Source: Bacteroidaceae bacterium
GTDB taxonomy: Bacteria; Bacteroidota; Bacteroidia; Bacteroidales; Bacteroidaceae
Reading direction: 5' to 3'
Assembly (NCBI GenBank): GCA_900770655.1
Contig: CAAGLA010000049.1
Location: 1-38,996 of the forward strand
Length of the DNA stretch: 38,996 bases
Part shown: piece by piece, positions 6,553 through 16,335 of the stretch
Layout of the letters: each line of letters starts with the position of its first letter
Position numbering within the stretch: position 1 is the stretch's first letter
The notes under the pieces: generated by a model
Seen by the model: only the letters and a program-made list of their open reading frames with translations
What the model was told of the DNA's origin: nothing
The model's database searches: none
Translations under genes and position numbers: made by a program

Positions 6553-7338
6553 TTACATCCCCTGTTTCTTGGCCTCGTTCCATAGAGTGTCCATCTCTTC
6601 GAGCGACATATCTTTAAGATCCCTTCCGCTGCCTATAGAGTGCTCCTCTACATAATTGAAACGGCGACGGAACTTGTCATTTGTCAATTCCAAAGCATTG
6701 TCGGGGTTTATATCGTAAAGACGCGCTGCGTTTACAATGCTGAAGAGCAGGTCGCCGAATTCTTTCTCGCAATTTTCCTTATCGCCGCGTTTCATTTCAG
6801 CCTCCACTTCGGCAATCTCTTCGCGCACCTTCTCCCAGACCTCCTCTTTCTTGTTCCAGTCGAAGCCAACGTTTGCGGCCTTTTCCTGCATTCTGAAGGC
6901 CTTGATAAGTGAAGGCATTGACGAAGGAACACCGCTGAGGATGCTCTTGTTGCCATCTTTCTCCTTAATTTTCAATTGTTCCCAGTTCTTGCACACCTCG
7001 CCCGCCGTTTCGGCTACGGTATCGCCAAAGACGTGCGGGTGACGGTATATCAGCTTGTCGCAAAGACGGTCACATACATCTTTCATATCGAACTGCTGCT
7101 TCTCGCTTGCTATTTTGGCATAGAAGGCAACGTGCAACAGCACATCACCCAATTCCTTGCATATATTCTGCGTATCTTCGGCCACAAGGGCATCGGAAAG
7201 CTCAAAGCACTCCTCTATTGTGTTGGGGCGCAGGCTCTGGTTTGTCTGCTTTCTGTCCCACGGACATTTCTCGCGCAATTCGTCGAGAACATCCAAGAAA
7301 CGGTTGAAAGAGGACAATATTTCTTCTCTATTGTGCAT
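6553..7338 (-). CDS. mazG: Nucleoside triphosphate pyrophosphohydrolase MazG
   Basis: 261 residues, the usual two-domain MazG length. It hydrolyses (d)NTPs to monophosphate and pyrophosphate as a house-cleaning enzyme. Domain 1 (about 1-120) shows LREKCPWDRKQT, the metal-binding EECFELSDA (E42, E43, E46) and KELGDVLLHVAFYA (E62, D65). Domain 2 (about 140-255) has VGFDWNKKEEVWEKVREEIAE-type helix and EKEFGDLLFSIVNAARL, repeating the EExxE/ExxD arrangement. It has a divergent promoter opposite valS (-7 TATATTTG at 7371-7378) and is followed by the TonB-like gene. Confidence 0.94.
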   Translation of the reverse strand: MHNREEILSSFNRFLDVLDELREKCPWDRKQTNQSLRPNTIEECFELSDALVAEDTQNICKELGDVLLHVAFYAKIASEKQQFDMKDVCDRLCDKLIYRHPHVFGDTVAETAGEVCKNWEQLKIKEKDGNKSILSGVPSSMPSLIKAFRMQEKAANVGFDWNKKEEVWEKVREEIAEVEAEMKRGDKENCEKEFGDLLFSIVNAARLYDINPDNALELTNDKFRRRFNYVEEHSIGSGRDLKDMSLEEMDTLWNEAKKQGM

Positions 7339-7370
7339 AGTATATCTTTATTTGTAGTTTTTTACCGCTG

Positions 7371-7406
7371 CAAATATACATAATTAAAAAATAAGAGTTA
7401 ACTTTG
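7371..7406. promoter_or_regulatory. Divergent promoters of mazG and valS
   Basis: On the minus strand TATATTTG (7371-7378) serves mazG, about 33 bp before its ATG. On the plus strand TAACTTTG (7399-7406) serves valS, about 41 bp before its ATG. Both match TAnnTTTG exactly; the two -7 boxes lie about 20 bp apart, so the promoters overlap and may compete for polymerase. Confidence 0.65.
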
Positions 7407-7447
7407 CAGATAGGTTAAATTCGAATAATTATATAAAAAAAGATACT

Positions 7448-10198
7448 ATGAGCTTAGCAAGCACCTACATACCATTGGAAGTAGAAGAGAAATGGTACGA
7501 ATATTGGTTGAAGAACAATCTTTTTCACTCGGAGCCCGATGAGAGGGAACCGTATACAATAGTTATCCCGCCACCAAACGTAACAGGAGTGTTGCATATG
7601 GGCCATATGCTCAACAACACCATACAGGATATTCTTGTGCGCCACGCGCGTATGCTTGGCAAGAATGCCTGCTGGGTACCCGGTACAGACCACGCATCTA
7701 TTGCCACCGAAGCTAAGGTGGTAAAGAAGTTGGCGGCACAGGGCATCAAGAAGAGCGACCTCACACGTGAGGAGTTCCTTAAACACGCTTGGGAGTGGAC
7801 CGACGAACACGGTGGCATAATACTCAAGCAGCTACGCAAGCTTGGAGCATCGTGCGACTGGGACCGTACATCGTTCACAATGGACGAGACACGCAGCAAA
7901 AGTGTGATAAAGGTATTCTGTGACCTTTACGACAAAGGGCTCATTTACCGTGGCCTAAGAATGGTAAACTGGGACCCTAAGGCACAAACTGCGCTAAGCA
8001 ACGAAGAAGTTATATATAAAGAGGAAAAGAGCAAGCTCTATTACCTTAAATATTATGTAGACGAGGAGCCGGGTTGCACCGACGGAGAAGAGGCCGGTGC
8101 CGTGACATTGTCGGCAACCGACACTTTTGACCCTGCCGTAAAACACCAGATTCTGCACCGCGATGCCAACGGCCGACGCTACGCCGTTGTTGCCACCACG
8201 CGCCCCGAGACAATTATGGGCGACACCGCAATGTGCATAAACCCTAAAGACCCGAAAAATAGCTGGCTGAAGGGCAAGAAGGTGATTGTTCCGCTGATAA
8301 ACAGAGTAATTCCGGTTATTGAAGACCGCTACGTAGAGATTGAATTCGGTACTGGCTGTCTGAAGGTTACACCGGCACACGACACCAACGACTATATGCT
8401 GGGCAAAACCCACAATCTGGAGACCATAGACATTTTCAACGCCGATGCAACCATTAGCGAGGCTGCCGGAATGTACGTTGGTATGGACCGTATGGATGTA
8501 CGTGCACAAATAGTTAAAGACCTTGCCGAAGCCTCTCTTTTGGAGAAGGTAGAAGACTACGAGAACAAGGTTGGCTACAGCGAGCGTAATTCCGACACTG
8601 CTGTTGAGCCACGCTTGTGTATGCAATGGTTCCTTAAAATGAAGCATTTTGCCGACATAGCACTGCCACCCGTTATGGAAGACCGTCTCAAGTTCTACCC
8701 GGCAAAATACAAGACAACATACAACAACTGGCTTGCCAATATACAGGACTGGTGTATTAGCCGCCAGCTATGGTGGGGGCACCGCATACCGGCATATTTC
8801 CTGCCCACTGCAGCCGAAGCCGACGAGCTGTTCGTTGTAGCAGAGAGCCGCGAAGAGGCACACAAGAAGGCACAGGCGATACCCGGTTACGAAAACATAA
8901 CCGCCGGCGAGCTGCGCCACGACGAGGACGCCCTCGATACTTGGTTCAGCTCTTGGCTATGGCCTATATCTCTTTTCAACGGAATTCTGGACCCGGGAAA
9001 CAAAGAGATAAGCTACTACTACCCCACCAACGACCTTGTTACAGGCCCCGACATTATATTCTTCTGGGTTGCCCGTATGATTATGGCCGGTTACGAATAC
9101 AAGGGCGATATGCCGTTCAAGAATGTATATTTCACAGGTATTGTGCGCGACAAGTTGGGTCGCAAGATGAGCAAGTCGCTTGGCAACAGCCCCGACCCGC
9201 TGGACCTTATAGCACGCTACGGAGCCGACGGTGTACGTATGGGCATTATGTTGTCGGCACCGGCCGGAAACGACATTCTGTTCGACGAGAGCCTGTGCGA
9301 ACAAGGACGTAACTTCTGCAACAAGATATGGAATGCCTTCCGCCTTGTAAAGGGTTGGGAGGTGAGCAAGGATATCGAGCAGCCCGAAAGTTCAAGACTT
9401 GCCATTGAATACTTTGGCGAGACACTTGCAAAGGCTGCGACACAACTCGAAGACCTGTTCGGCAAATACCGCCTCAACGAAGCCCTGATGAATGTATACT
9501 CACTCTTCTGGGATGAGTTCTCGGCTTGGTATCTCGAAATGATTAAGCCCGCATACGGTTCACCGATAGATGCAAAGACCTACGAAGCGACACTCGGTTT
9601 CTTCGACAGCCTTCTGCGCCTGCTCCACCCGTTTATGCCATTCATAACCGAGGAGCTGTGGCAGAGCATTTACGACCGCAAGGAGGGAGAGAGCCTTATG
9701 GTACAGAGCGTAAAGGAACTTGCACGCGAATACAACGAGCCGCTGTTGACAAAGATAGCGACAATGAAGGAAGTTATAGGAAATATACGTGCTGCACGCC
9801 AGCAGAAGAACCTCTCACCACGCGAGCCGCTATCTTTGCAAATCATAGGCGAATCGCCGGTAACAGGGCTGGAGTGCGTGCTCACAAAAATGGCAAACCT
9901 GACAACAATCGATAACGTTTCTACACCCGACGATACAGCAGTTTCGTTCCGCGTGGGCACAACTGAGTTTGCCATACCAATGGGCTCGCTCATTGACAAG
10001 GATGCCGAGATTGCAAAGATGCAGGAAGAGCTGGCATACCACGAGAAATTCCTAAAGAGCGTAGAGGCAAAGCTGAACAACCCCAACTTCGTGGGCAAGG
10101 CTCCTGAAAAAATCATTGCCATTGAAAGAAAGAAACAGTCTGACGCTACAGAGAAGATTGCAATGCTTAAGGAGAGCATCCAGAAATTGTCTAAATAA
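7448..10198 (+). CDS. valS: Valyl-tRNA synthetase
   Basis: Class I aminoacyl-tRNA synthetase charging tRNA-Val. 916 residues, within the family range. Seen: PPPNVTGVLHMGH (HIGH box at 50-53), the start WVPGTDHASIATE, the CP1 editing domain with TTRPETIMGDTA, GTGCLKVTPAHDTNDY, DWCISRQLWWGHRIPAY after the editing domain, the KMSKS loop (573-577, GRKMSKSLGNSPDPLDL), the anticodon-binding helices (WNAFRLVKGW onward), and a C-terminal coiled coil (about 845-916, ending in a Lys/Glu-rich repeat) typical of ValRS. It is the first gene of a closely spaced plus-strand run through pgi (gaps of 10-29 bp), so co-transcription is likely. Confidence 0.97.
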   Translation: MSLASTYIPLEVEEKWYEYWLKNNLFHSEPDEREPYTIVIPPPNVTGVLHMGHMLNNTIQDILVRHARMLGKNACWVPGTDHASIATEAKVVKKLAAQGIKKSDLTREEFLKHAWEWTDEHGGIILKQLRKLGASCDWDRTSFTMDETRSKSVIKVFCDLYDKGLIYRGLRMVNWDPKAQTALSNEEVIYKEEKSKLYYLKYYVDEEPGCTDGEEAGAVTLSATDTFDPAVKHQILHRDANGRRYAVVATTRPETIMGDTAMCINPKDPKNSWLKGKKVIVPLINRVIPVIEDRYVEIEFGTGCLKVTPAHDTNDYMLGKTHNLETIDIFNADATISEAAGMYVGMDRMDVRAQIVKDLAEASLLEKVEDYENKVGYSERNSDTAVEPRLCMQWFLKMKHFADIALPPVMEDRLKFYPAKYKTTYNNWLANIQDWCISRQLWWGHRIPAYFLPTAAEADELFVVAESREEAHKKAQAIPGYENITAGELRHDEDALDTWFSSWLWPISLFNGILDPGNKEISYYYPTNDLVTGPDIIFFWVARMIMAGYEYKGDMPFKNVYFTGIVRDKLGRKMSKSLGNSPDPLDLIARYGADGVRMGIMLSAPAGNDILFDESLCEQGRNFCNKIWNAFRLVKGWEVSKDIEQPESSRLAIEYFGETLAKAATQLEDLFGKYRLNEALMNVYSLFWDEFSAWYLEMIKPAYGSPIDAKTYEATLGFFDSLLRLLHPFMPFITEELWQSIYDRKEGESLMVQSVKELAREYNEPLLTKIATMKEVIGNIRAARQQKNLSPREPLSLQIIGESPVTGLECVLTKMANLTTIDNVSTPDDTAVSFRVGTTEFAIPMGSLIDKDAEIAKMQEELAYHEKFLKSVEAKLNNPNFVGKAPEKIIAIERKKQSDATEKIAMLKESIQKLSK

Positions 10199-10215
10199 AC
10201 AAAGGTACTTCAGTT

Positions 10216-11115
10216 ATGGAGAAGAACAGAACTAAAGTAATAATAGTTTCACTCACAGCAGCACTTGTCTTGCTTTTCGGCATTGGTACATACCTATGGA
10301 TAGCATTGCAGGACAGCGAAGAGCGCAACGAGGAGCTAAAGCAGGTAGAAGCATACGTAGCACTAGAAAAAGAGGAGATGCTCAACGACCTGCAAATGGC
10401 AAGACAACAGTACGACGAGCTGAAGATAAACATAGACAACGACTCGTTGCTGTTTAAGTTGGAGCAAGAGCAGAGACGTACACAGGAACTGCTCGAAGAA
10501 CTGGAACGCACAAAGGCTACCGATGCTGCGGAGATAAGACGTCTTAAGAACGAACTTGCTACGTTGCGTGGAGTTCTGGAGAGCTATATCATTCAAATAG
10601 ACTCGCTGCACAGGGAGAACAGCCAGCTTAGAACACGCAACGACGAACTTGTTGCAGCCAACAGACGAGTTGAGATAGAACGCGACAACCTTGCCGAAGA
10701 ACGCGAAGTTCTCGAAGAAAGGGTTACGCTCGCATCGCAGCTCGACGCCACAAACGTTAGAATGGTACTTCTCAAACGCAGTGGCAGCGAAACAGAGAAG
10801 CTTCGTCGCGCAAAACAGATAAAGGTAAGCTTTACAATATCGAAGAACATAACAGCTGCGACAGGTGAAAAGACTGTGTATGTAAGAATTATGAATCCCG
10901 ACCAAGAACCTCTTGCAAAGAACTTAAGCGATACCTTCCTCTACGAAGACCGCGAGATAGGCTATTCTATGAAACGCAATTTCGAGTTCACCGGAGAGGA
11001 ACAAGCACTGGAGCTCTACTGGGACATTGAAGAGACTCTGCAAAAGGGCAACTATACAGTAAGCATCTTTGTCGATGGCAATATGATTGGCTCGGGAAGT
11101 GCCGAATTCAGATAA
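10216..11115 (+). CDS. Membrane-anchored coiled-coil protein of unknown function
   Basis: 299 residues. A short basic N-terminus (MEKNRTKV) leads into one transmembrane helix (about 9-30), then a long coiled coil (about 35-185) with heptad patterns such as EEVLEERV and repeated Glu/Leu/Arg, and a C-terminal globular part (about 195-299) rich in beta strands (VSFTISKNITAATGEKTVYV, ALELYWDIEETLQKGNYTV, a Gly-rich end). The C-terminal part resembles an extracytoplasmic beta-sandwich on a stalk, comparable in layout to envelope spacer proteins found in Bacteroidota. It sits 17 bp after valS and 10 bp before the UDP-glucuronate decarboxylase gene. I do not recognise a named family. Confidence 0.8.
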   Translation: MEKNRTKVIIVSLTAALVLLFGIGTYLWIALQDSEERNEELKQVEAYVALEKEEMLNDLQMARQQYDELKINIDNDSLLFKLEQEQRRTQELLEELERTKATDAAEIRRLKNELATLRGVLESYIIQIDSLHRENSQLRTRNDELVAANRRVEIERDNLAEEREVLEERVTLASQLDATNVRMVLLKRSGSETEKLRRAKQIKVSFTISKNITAATGEKTVYVRIMNPDQEPLAKNLSDTFLYEDREIGYSMKRNFEFTGEEQALELYWDIEETLQKGNYTVSIFVDGNMIGSGSAEFR

Positions 11116-11125
11116 TGTAACCGTT

Positions 11126-12061
11126 ATGAAGAGAATACTTGTAACAGGTGGTGCCGGGTTCATTGGCTCACATTTGTGCGAAAGGCTGTTGAAAGACGGC
11201 AACGATGTTATTTGTCTCGACAACTATTTCACTGGCAGCAAGGACAACATACGTCACCTTATTGGCAACGACCATTTTGAATTGGTACGCCACGACATTA
11301 CCCAACCCTACACTGCCGAAGTTGACGAAATATACAACCTCGCCTGCCCGGCCTCGCCCGTACATTACCAGCACGACCCGGTAAAAACAATACAGACCTG
11401 CGTGATTGGATCTATGAATATGCTCGGGCTTGCCAAGAGGGTCGGTGCAAAGATTCTTCAGGCATCGACAAGCGAGGTATACGGCGACCCCAACATTCAC
11501 CCGCAGGTAGAGAGCTACTGGGGCAACGTAAACCCCATAGGAATTCGCTCCTGCTACGACGAGGGCAAGCGCTGTGCCGAAACGCTCTTTATGGACTACC
11601 ACCGGCAGAACGGTGTAAAGATAAAGATTATACGCATATTCAACACCTATGGGCCGCGAATGAGTATGAACGACGGGCGTGTGGTATCCAACTTCATTGT
11701 ACAGGCATTGAAGGGTGAGAACATAACAATTTACGGCGACGGACAGCAGACACGCAGTTTCCAATATGTAGACAACCTCGTAGAGGGTATGGTGCGTATG
11801 ATGGATACAAGAGACGAATTCTTGGGTCCTGTAAATATAGGCAACCCCGGAGAATTCACAATGCTGGAGCTTGCCGAAAAGGTTATTGAGCTCACCGGCT
11901 CAAAGTCCAAGATTATATTCGAGCCGCTGCCTCAAGACGACCCGCGCCAGAGAAAACCCGATATTGCACTTGCCAACAAAGAGCTTGGAGGCTGGCAGCC
12001 GACAATAGCGCTCGAAGAGGGGTTGCAATATACAATAGATTACTTCAAGAAATTAATTTAA
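11126..12061 (+). CDS. UDP-glucuronic acid decarboxylase (UDP-xylose synthase)
   Basis: Extended short-chain dehydrogenase that decarboxylates UDP-glucuronate to UDP-xylose using bound NAD. From ATG 11126 it has 311 residues, the bacterial UXS size. Seen: N-terminal GGAGFIGSHL (8-17), the Y..DN motif LDNYFTGSKDN, YNLACPASPVHYQ, STSEVYGDP, catalytic Tyr144 and Lys148 (SCYDEGKRCAE), RIFNTYGPRM, and the substrate-binding RSFQYVDNLVEGM. The frame continues 13 codons upstream to a TTG at 11087, which would overlap the coiled-coil gene; MKRILVTGG is the normal family start. Its substrate is the product of Ugd encoded at 19202. dTDP-glucose dehydratase paralogues are similar, but the ACPASPVHY and SCYDEGKR signatures favour UXS. 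Confidence 0.92.
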   Translation: MKRILVTGGAGFIGSHLCERLLKDGNDVICLDNYFTGSKDNIRHLIGNDHFELVRHDITQPYTAEVDEIYNLACPASPVHYQHDPVKTIQTCVIGSMNMLGLAKRVGAKILQASTSEVYGDPNIHPQVESYWGNVNPIGIRSCYDEGKRCAETLFMDYHRQNGVKIKIIRIFNTYGPRMSMNDGRVVSNFIVQALKGENITIYGDGQQTRSFQYVDNLVEGMVRMMDTRDEFLGPVNIGNPGEFTMLELAEKVIELTGSKSKIIFEPLPQDDPRQRKPDIALANKELGGWQPTIALEEGLQYTIDYFKKLI

Positions 12062-12072
12062 ACACTATAACG

Positions 12073-13800
12073 ATGAATATTCTAGAACTAAGCGAACAGG
12101 AGATTGTACGCCGTGAGGCTCTTGCCGAACTGCGCAATATGGGCATTGAGCCATACCCGGCAGCAGAATACCCCACAAATGCATTCTCAACCGACATTAT
12201 AAACGAGTTCAAAGACGAGAGCGAACCACGTGAAGTGTGCATCGCCGGCCGTATGATGAGCCGCCGTGTAATGGGCAAGGCATCGTTCATTGAACTGCAG
12301 GACTCAAAAGGCCGCATACAGGTATACATCACCCGCGACGATATATGTCCGGGCGAGAATAAAGAGGGATACAATGTACTATTCAAACGCCTGCTCGATA
12401 TTGGTGATTTCATTGGCGTAAAGGGATTTGTATTCCGCACACAAACTGGCGAAATAACTGTACACGCAAAAGAGATTACATTCCTTTCAAAGAGCATACG
12501 ACCGCTGCCCATTGTAAAATACAAGGACGGCGTTGCATACGACAGGTTTGAAGACCCCGAACTGCGCTATCGCCAGCGTTATGTCGACCTTGTTGTAAAC
12601 GACGATGTAAAGGAGATATTCATCAAGCGCAACAAGATATACAGTTCTATGCGTGAGTTCTTCAACTCAAGAGGATATATGGAGGTAGAGACTCCTGTAT
12701 TGCAGTCTATACCCGGCGGTGCAGCAGCACGCCCGTTCATAACTCACCACAACGCGCTCGACATTCCCCTATACCTGCGCATTGCCAACGAGCTGTACCT
12801 CAAACGCCTTATAGTAGGCGGTTTCGAGGGCGTCTACGAGTTCTCAAAGAACTTCCGCAACGAAGGTATGGACCGCACACACAACCCGGAATTCACCTGT
12901 ATGGAGATATATGTTTCATACAAGGACTATAACTGGATGATGTGCTTCACCGAGCAGATGCTGGAAAAGATTGCTATAGACGTGAACGGCACAACTGATG
13001 TACAGGTTGGTGAGCATACCATAAGTTTCAAGGCACCGTTCCGCCGTGTAACAATGCTCGACTCTATTAAGGAGTTTACAGGCTACGACCTTAACGGCAA
13101 GACCGAGGAGGAGATTTTTGCTATATGCAAAGAGTTGAAGATGGAGGTTGACGAGACTATGGGTAAAGGCAAGCTCATTGACGAGATTTTCGGTGAGTTC
13201 TGCGAGGGCAACTACATACAGCCCACATTCATCACAGATTACCCCATTGAGATGTCTCCGCTGTGCAAACGTCACCGCAACAACCCCGACCTCACTGAGC
13301 GTTTCGAGCTTATGGTAAACGGCAAGGAACTCTGCAACGCATACAGCGAACTCAACGACCCGATAGACCAAGCTGAACGTTTCCAAGAGCAGTTGCGCCT
13401 GAGCGAAAAGGGAGATGACGAGGCTATGTTCATTGATAAGGATTTCGTGCGCGCACTGGAGTATGGTATGCCTCCCACATCGGGAATGGGTATCGGTATG
13501 GACCGCCTTGCTATGCTTATGACCGGACAGACGACTATTCAGGAGGTATTGTTCTTCCCGCAAATGAGACCCGAGAAGAAGGTTCCTAAGGACAACGCTG
13601 CCGCTTTTGCAACTATTGGAGTGGCAGAAGAGTGGGTTCCTGTTCTCCACAAGGCCGGCTACAACCTTGTAAACGACCTCAAAGGTGCCAACCCGCAGAA
13701 GGTACAAATGGAGATTGGCGGTATAAACAAGAAATTCAAACTCGGTTACACCACACCATCGGTTAACGATGTTGCGGAGTGGATTGAGAAACTGGGATAA
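12073..13800 (+). CDS. lysS: Lysyl-tRNA synthetase, class II
   Basis: Charges tRNA-Lys. 575 residues: OB-fold anticodon domain (about 50-155; CIAGRMMSRRVMGKASFIELQD), class II motif 1 around ITHHNALDIPLYLRIANELYLK, motif 2 FRNEGMDRTHNPEFT, motif 3 PPTSGMGIGMDRLAMLMTG (about 473-491). Beyond motif 3 is a C-terminal extension of about 75 residues (VPKDNAAAFATIGVAEEWV to AEWIEKLG) resembling a helix-hairpin-helix module, seen in Bacteroidales LysS but absent from the roughly 500-residue enzyme of E. coli. It lies in the valS-pgi run, 11 bp after the decarboxylase and 12 bp before gpsA. Confidence 0.96.
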   Translation: MNILELSEQEIVRREALAELRNMGIEPYPAAEYPTNAFSTDIINEFKDESEPREVCIAGRMMSRRVMGKASFIELQDSKGRIQVYITRDDICPGENKEGYNVLFKRLLDIGDFIGVKGFVFRTQTGEITVHAKEITFLSKSIRPLPIVKYKDGVAYDRFEDPELRYRQRYVDLVVNDDVKEIFIKRNKIYSSMREFFNSRGYMEVETPVLQSIPGGAAARPFITHHNALDIPLYLRIANELYLKRLIVGGFEGVYEFSKNFRNEGMDRTHNPEFTCMEIYVSYKDYNWMMCFTEQMLEKIAIDVNGTTDVQVGEHTISFKAPFRRVTMLDSIKEFTGYDLNGKTEEEIFAICKELKMEVDETMGKGKLIDEIFGEFCEGNYIQPTFITDYPIEMSPLCKRHRNNPDLTERFELMVNGKELCNAYSELNDPIDQAERFQEQLRLSEKGDDEAMFIDKDFVRALEYGMPPTSGMGIGMDRLAMLMTGQTTIQEVLFFPQMRPEKKVPKDNAAAFATIGVAEEWVPVLHKAGYNLVNDLKGANPQKVQMEIGGINKKFKLGYTTPSVNDVAEWIEKLG

Positions 13801-13812
13801 ACACACACGCTT

Positions 13813-14811
13813 ATGGAATTATCGAACAAACAGGTTGCCATTATGGGTGGCGGTAGCTGGGCAACGGCTATTGCGAAGATAATACTCAATAATGTAGAAA
13901 CCATAAACTGGTATATAAGGCGCGACGACCGCATTGAGGATTTCAAACGCTTGGGACACAACCCGGCATACCTTTCGGCCGTAAAATTCGACACAGACAG
14001 GATAAACTTCTCGTCCGATATAAACAAGATTGTAAAAGAGAGCGATATTCTGGTGTTCGTAACTCCGTCGCCATACCTAAAGAACCACCTTAAGAAGCTA
14101 AAGGCAAACCTCGAGGACAAGTTTATTGTTAATGCCATAAAAGGTATTGTCCCCGACGAGAACCTCATAATTTCGGAATATTTCAACAAGGTATACAAGG
14201 TTCCTTATGAGAACATTGCAGCCATTGCTGGTCCTTGTCACGCCGAAGAGGTTGCACTCGAGCGCCTTTCATACCTTACTGTGGGATGTTCGAGCATTGA
14301 CCACGCAAAGCAGTTTGCAAAAAAACTCGCTAACAGTTTCATAAAGACCTCTGTCAGCGACGACGTGGTGGGTATCGAATATGGTTCTGTACTTAAGAAC
14401 ATATATGCCATTGCAGCCGGTATCTGCAGCGGACTTAAATATGGCGACAATTTCCAAGCCGTGCTTATGTCGAATGCAGCCATTGAGATGAACCGTTTCC
14501 TCAATGTGGTACACCCGATTGAACGTACCATAAACGATTCTGTATATATGGGCGACCTTCTTGTGACAGGATACTCAAAGTTCAGCCGCAACCGTGTTTT
14601 CGGCAGTATGATAGGCAAAGGGTATTCGGTAAAGAACGCACAGATAGAAATGGAGATGATTGCCGAAGGCTACTACGCTGCAAAATGTATAAAGGAGATA
14701 AACGAGCAGTACCGCATTAACACTCCTATTATTGACGCGGTATATAATATCCTTTACGAGGGTATTTCGCCGGTAATAGAGATTAAGCTGCTCACCGATT
14801 CATTCAAATGA
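13813..14811 (+). CDS. gpsA: NAD(P)-dependent glycerol-3-phosphate dehydrogenase
   Basis: Reduces dihydroxyacetone phosphate to sn-glycerol 3-phosphate, the backbone of phospholipids. 332 residues, the family norm. Seen: N-terminal Rossmann motif GGGSWATAIAK, VFVTPSPYLKNHL, the NAIKGI substrate lysine segment, AIAGPCHAEEVAL (the usual GPSxAxEV motif with Cys in place of the second Ser), and the helix GSVLKNIYAIAAGICSGLKYGDN carrying the catalytic Lys. The C-terminal part ends with VYNILYEGISPV. Fourth-position neighbour of lysS and pgi, a combination familiar in Bacteroidales. Confidence 0.94.
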   Translation: MELSNKQVAIMGGGSWATAIAKIILNNVETINWYIRRDDRIEDFKRLGHNPAYLSAVKFDTDRINFSSDINKIVKESDILVFVTPSPYLKNHLKKLKANLEDKFIVNAIKGIVPDENLIISEYFNKVYKVPYENIAAIAGPCHAEEVALERLSYLTVGCSSIDHAKQFAKKLANSFIKTSVSDDVVGIEYGSVLKNIYAIAAGICSGLKYGDNFQAVLMSNAAIEMNRFLNVVHPIERTINDSVYMGDLLVTGYSKFSRNRVFGSMIGKGYSVKNAQIEMEMIAEGYYAAKCIKEINEQYRINTPIIDAVYNILYEGISPVIEIKLLTDSFK

Positions 14812-14840
14812 CAAAAGAGAAGAAATAAAAAAATACAGAT

Positions 14841-16181
14841 ATGAAGAATATTTCATTGAACATTGACAAGGTAACAGGTTTTGTTACACGTGAAGAGATT
14901 TTGGCACTCGAGCCACAGGTAAAGAGTGCACAGAAGGCACTCGAGGAGGGCACACTACCCGGCAACGATTTCTTGGGCTGGCTGCACCTGCCGTCTTCAA
15001 TAACCGAAGAGCACATAAAGGAACTCAAGTCTACAGCCGCTACGCTACGCGAGAACTGCGAGGTTGTAGTTGTTGCAGGCATTGGCGGCAGCTATCTTGG
15101 TGCACGTGCCGTAATTGAGGCGCTCAGCAACAACTTTGCGGCACTGCTCGACAACGATGGGCCACGTGTAATATTCGCCGGTCATAATATTAGCGAAGAC
15201 TACCTCTTTGAACTGACAGAGTACCTCAAAGGAAAAAAATTCGGTGTTATAAACATATCAAAGTCGGGTACAACAACCGAAACAGCGCTTGCGTTCCGCC
15301 TCTTAAAGAAACAGTGCGAGGAGCAACGTGGCAAAGAGACTGCAAGCAAGGTTATTGTTGCAATTACCGATGCTGTGAAAGGTGCGGCACGCATCACAGC
15401 CGACAAAGAGGGCTACAAGAGTTTTATCATCCCCGACAATGTAGGTGGCCGTTTTTCGGTTCTCACACCGGTAGGCCTGCTTCCTATTGCTGTTGCAGGC
15501 TTCGACATTGAGGCACTTGTAAACGGAGCACGCGATATGGAGAAGAGTTGCGCACCCGACGTTCCCTTCGAAGAGAACATTGCTGCAATGTACGCAGCTA
15601 CACGCAATGCCCTTTACGCACAGGGCAAGAAGATAGAGATTCTTGTAAATTACCAGCCCAAACTGCACTTCACATCTGAGTGGTGGAAGCAGCTCTACGG
15701 CGAGAGCGAGGGCAAGGAGAACAAAGGTATCTTCCCCGCATCGGTAGACTTTACCACCGACCTGCACTCTATGGGCCAGTGGATTCAAGAGGGTGAGCGC
15801 ACAATATTCGAGACGGTACTCTCCATTGAGAAACCCAACAGTTCACTCACCGTTCCAAGCGACGAGGAGAACCTCGACGGCCTGAACTTCCTTGCCGGAA
15901 AGCACGTTGACGAGGTTAACAAGATGGCAGAACTAGGTACACAGCTTGCACACGTAGACGGCGGTGTTCCCAACCTTCGCATATCTATCCCCGAACTGAA
16001 TGCATACTATGTAGGACAGCTGCTCTATTTCTTTGAGATTGGTTGCGGTATAAGCGGCTACATACTTGGTGTAAACCCGTTCAACCAGCCGGGTGTAGAG
16101 GCATACAAGAAGAATATGTTCGCACTTCTCAACAAGCCGGGCTACGAAGAGGAGAGCAAAGCCATTCGCGCAAGACTGTAA
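14841..16181 (+). CDS. pgi: Glucose-6-phosphate isomerase
   Basis: Interconverts glucose 6-phosphate and fructose 6-phosphate. 446 residues, the short form found in Firmicutes and Bacteroidota. Seen: GIGGSYLGARAVIE, the sugar-phosphate-binding SKSGTTTETALAFRLL (two SIS domains), DNVGGRFSVLTPVGLLP, the catalytic Glu region YGESEGKENKGIFPASVDFTTDLHSMGQ, and NPFNQPGVEAYKKNMFALL near the end, carrying the catalytic Lys. It closes the valS run. Its stop is followed directly by the interspersed repeat at 16188-16256, and no separate terminator is evident. Confidence 0.96.
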   Translation: MKNISLNIDKVTGFVTREEILALEPQVKSAQKALEEGTLPGNDFLGWLHLPSSITEEHIKELKSTAATLRENCEVVVVAGIGGSYLGARAVIEALSNNFAALLDNDGPRVIFAGHNISEDYLFELTEYLKGKKFGVINISKSGTTTETALAFRLLKKQCEEQRGKETASKVIVAITDAVKGAARITADKEGYKSFIIPDNVGGRFSVLTPVGLLPIAVAGFDIEALVNGARDMEKSCAPDVPFEENIAAMYAATRNALYAQGKKIEILVNYQPKLHFTSEWWKQLYGESEGKENKGIFPASVDFTTDLHSMGQWIQEGERTIFETVLSIEKPNSSLTVPSDEENLDGLNFLAGKHVDEVNKMAELGTQLAHVDGGVPNLRISIPELNAYYVGQLLYFFEIGCGISGYILGVNPFNQPGVEAYKKNMFALLNKPGYEEESKAIRARL

Positions 16182-16187
16182 AAAGCT

Positions 16188-16256
16188 GTCATTCTGAGCG
16201 AAGCGAAGAATCTCAAAATGCGAAAAAAGAGATATCTCACGCCCGTTCGGTATGAC
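16188..16256. repeat. Interspersed GTCAT...ATGAC repeat, copy 1
   Basis: A 69-bp unit bounded by GTCAT and ATGAC, with an inner TCTGAGCGAAGCGAAGAATC segment. It aligns along nearly its whole length with 38592-38659, where most differences are substitutions. Such units are a common class of intergenic repeat in Bacteroidota genomes. Here it sits just after pgi and may fold as a hairpin through its inverted ends. Confidence 0.65.
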
Positions 16257-16335
16257 GTAAAAGCTAAGATTTAGAAATTTTGGTTCAATATCATCATTAC
16301 CTAAATAATTAACTGAAGAAATTATACAGTCTTTA

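Noticed and set aside
7994..8647. Minus-strand frame of 217 codons
   Set aside because: Antisense to valS editing domain; no recognisable motif.
11087..11125. Upstream TTG start for the UDP-glucuronate decarboxylase
   Set aside because: It would overlap the preceding gene; the Rossmann motif begins correctly from the ATG at 11126.
12916..13806. Minus-strand frame of 296 codons
   Set aside because: Antisense to lysS; Leu/Cys/Val-rich composition typical of shadow frames.
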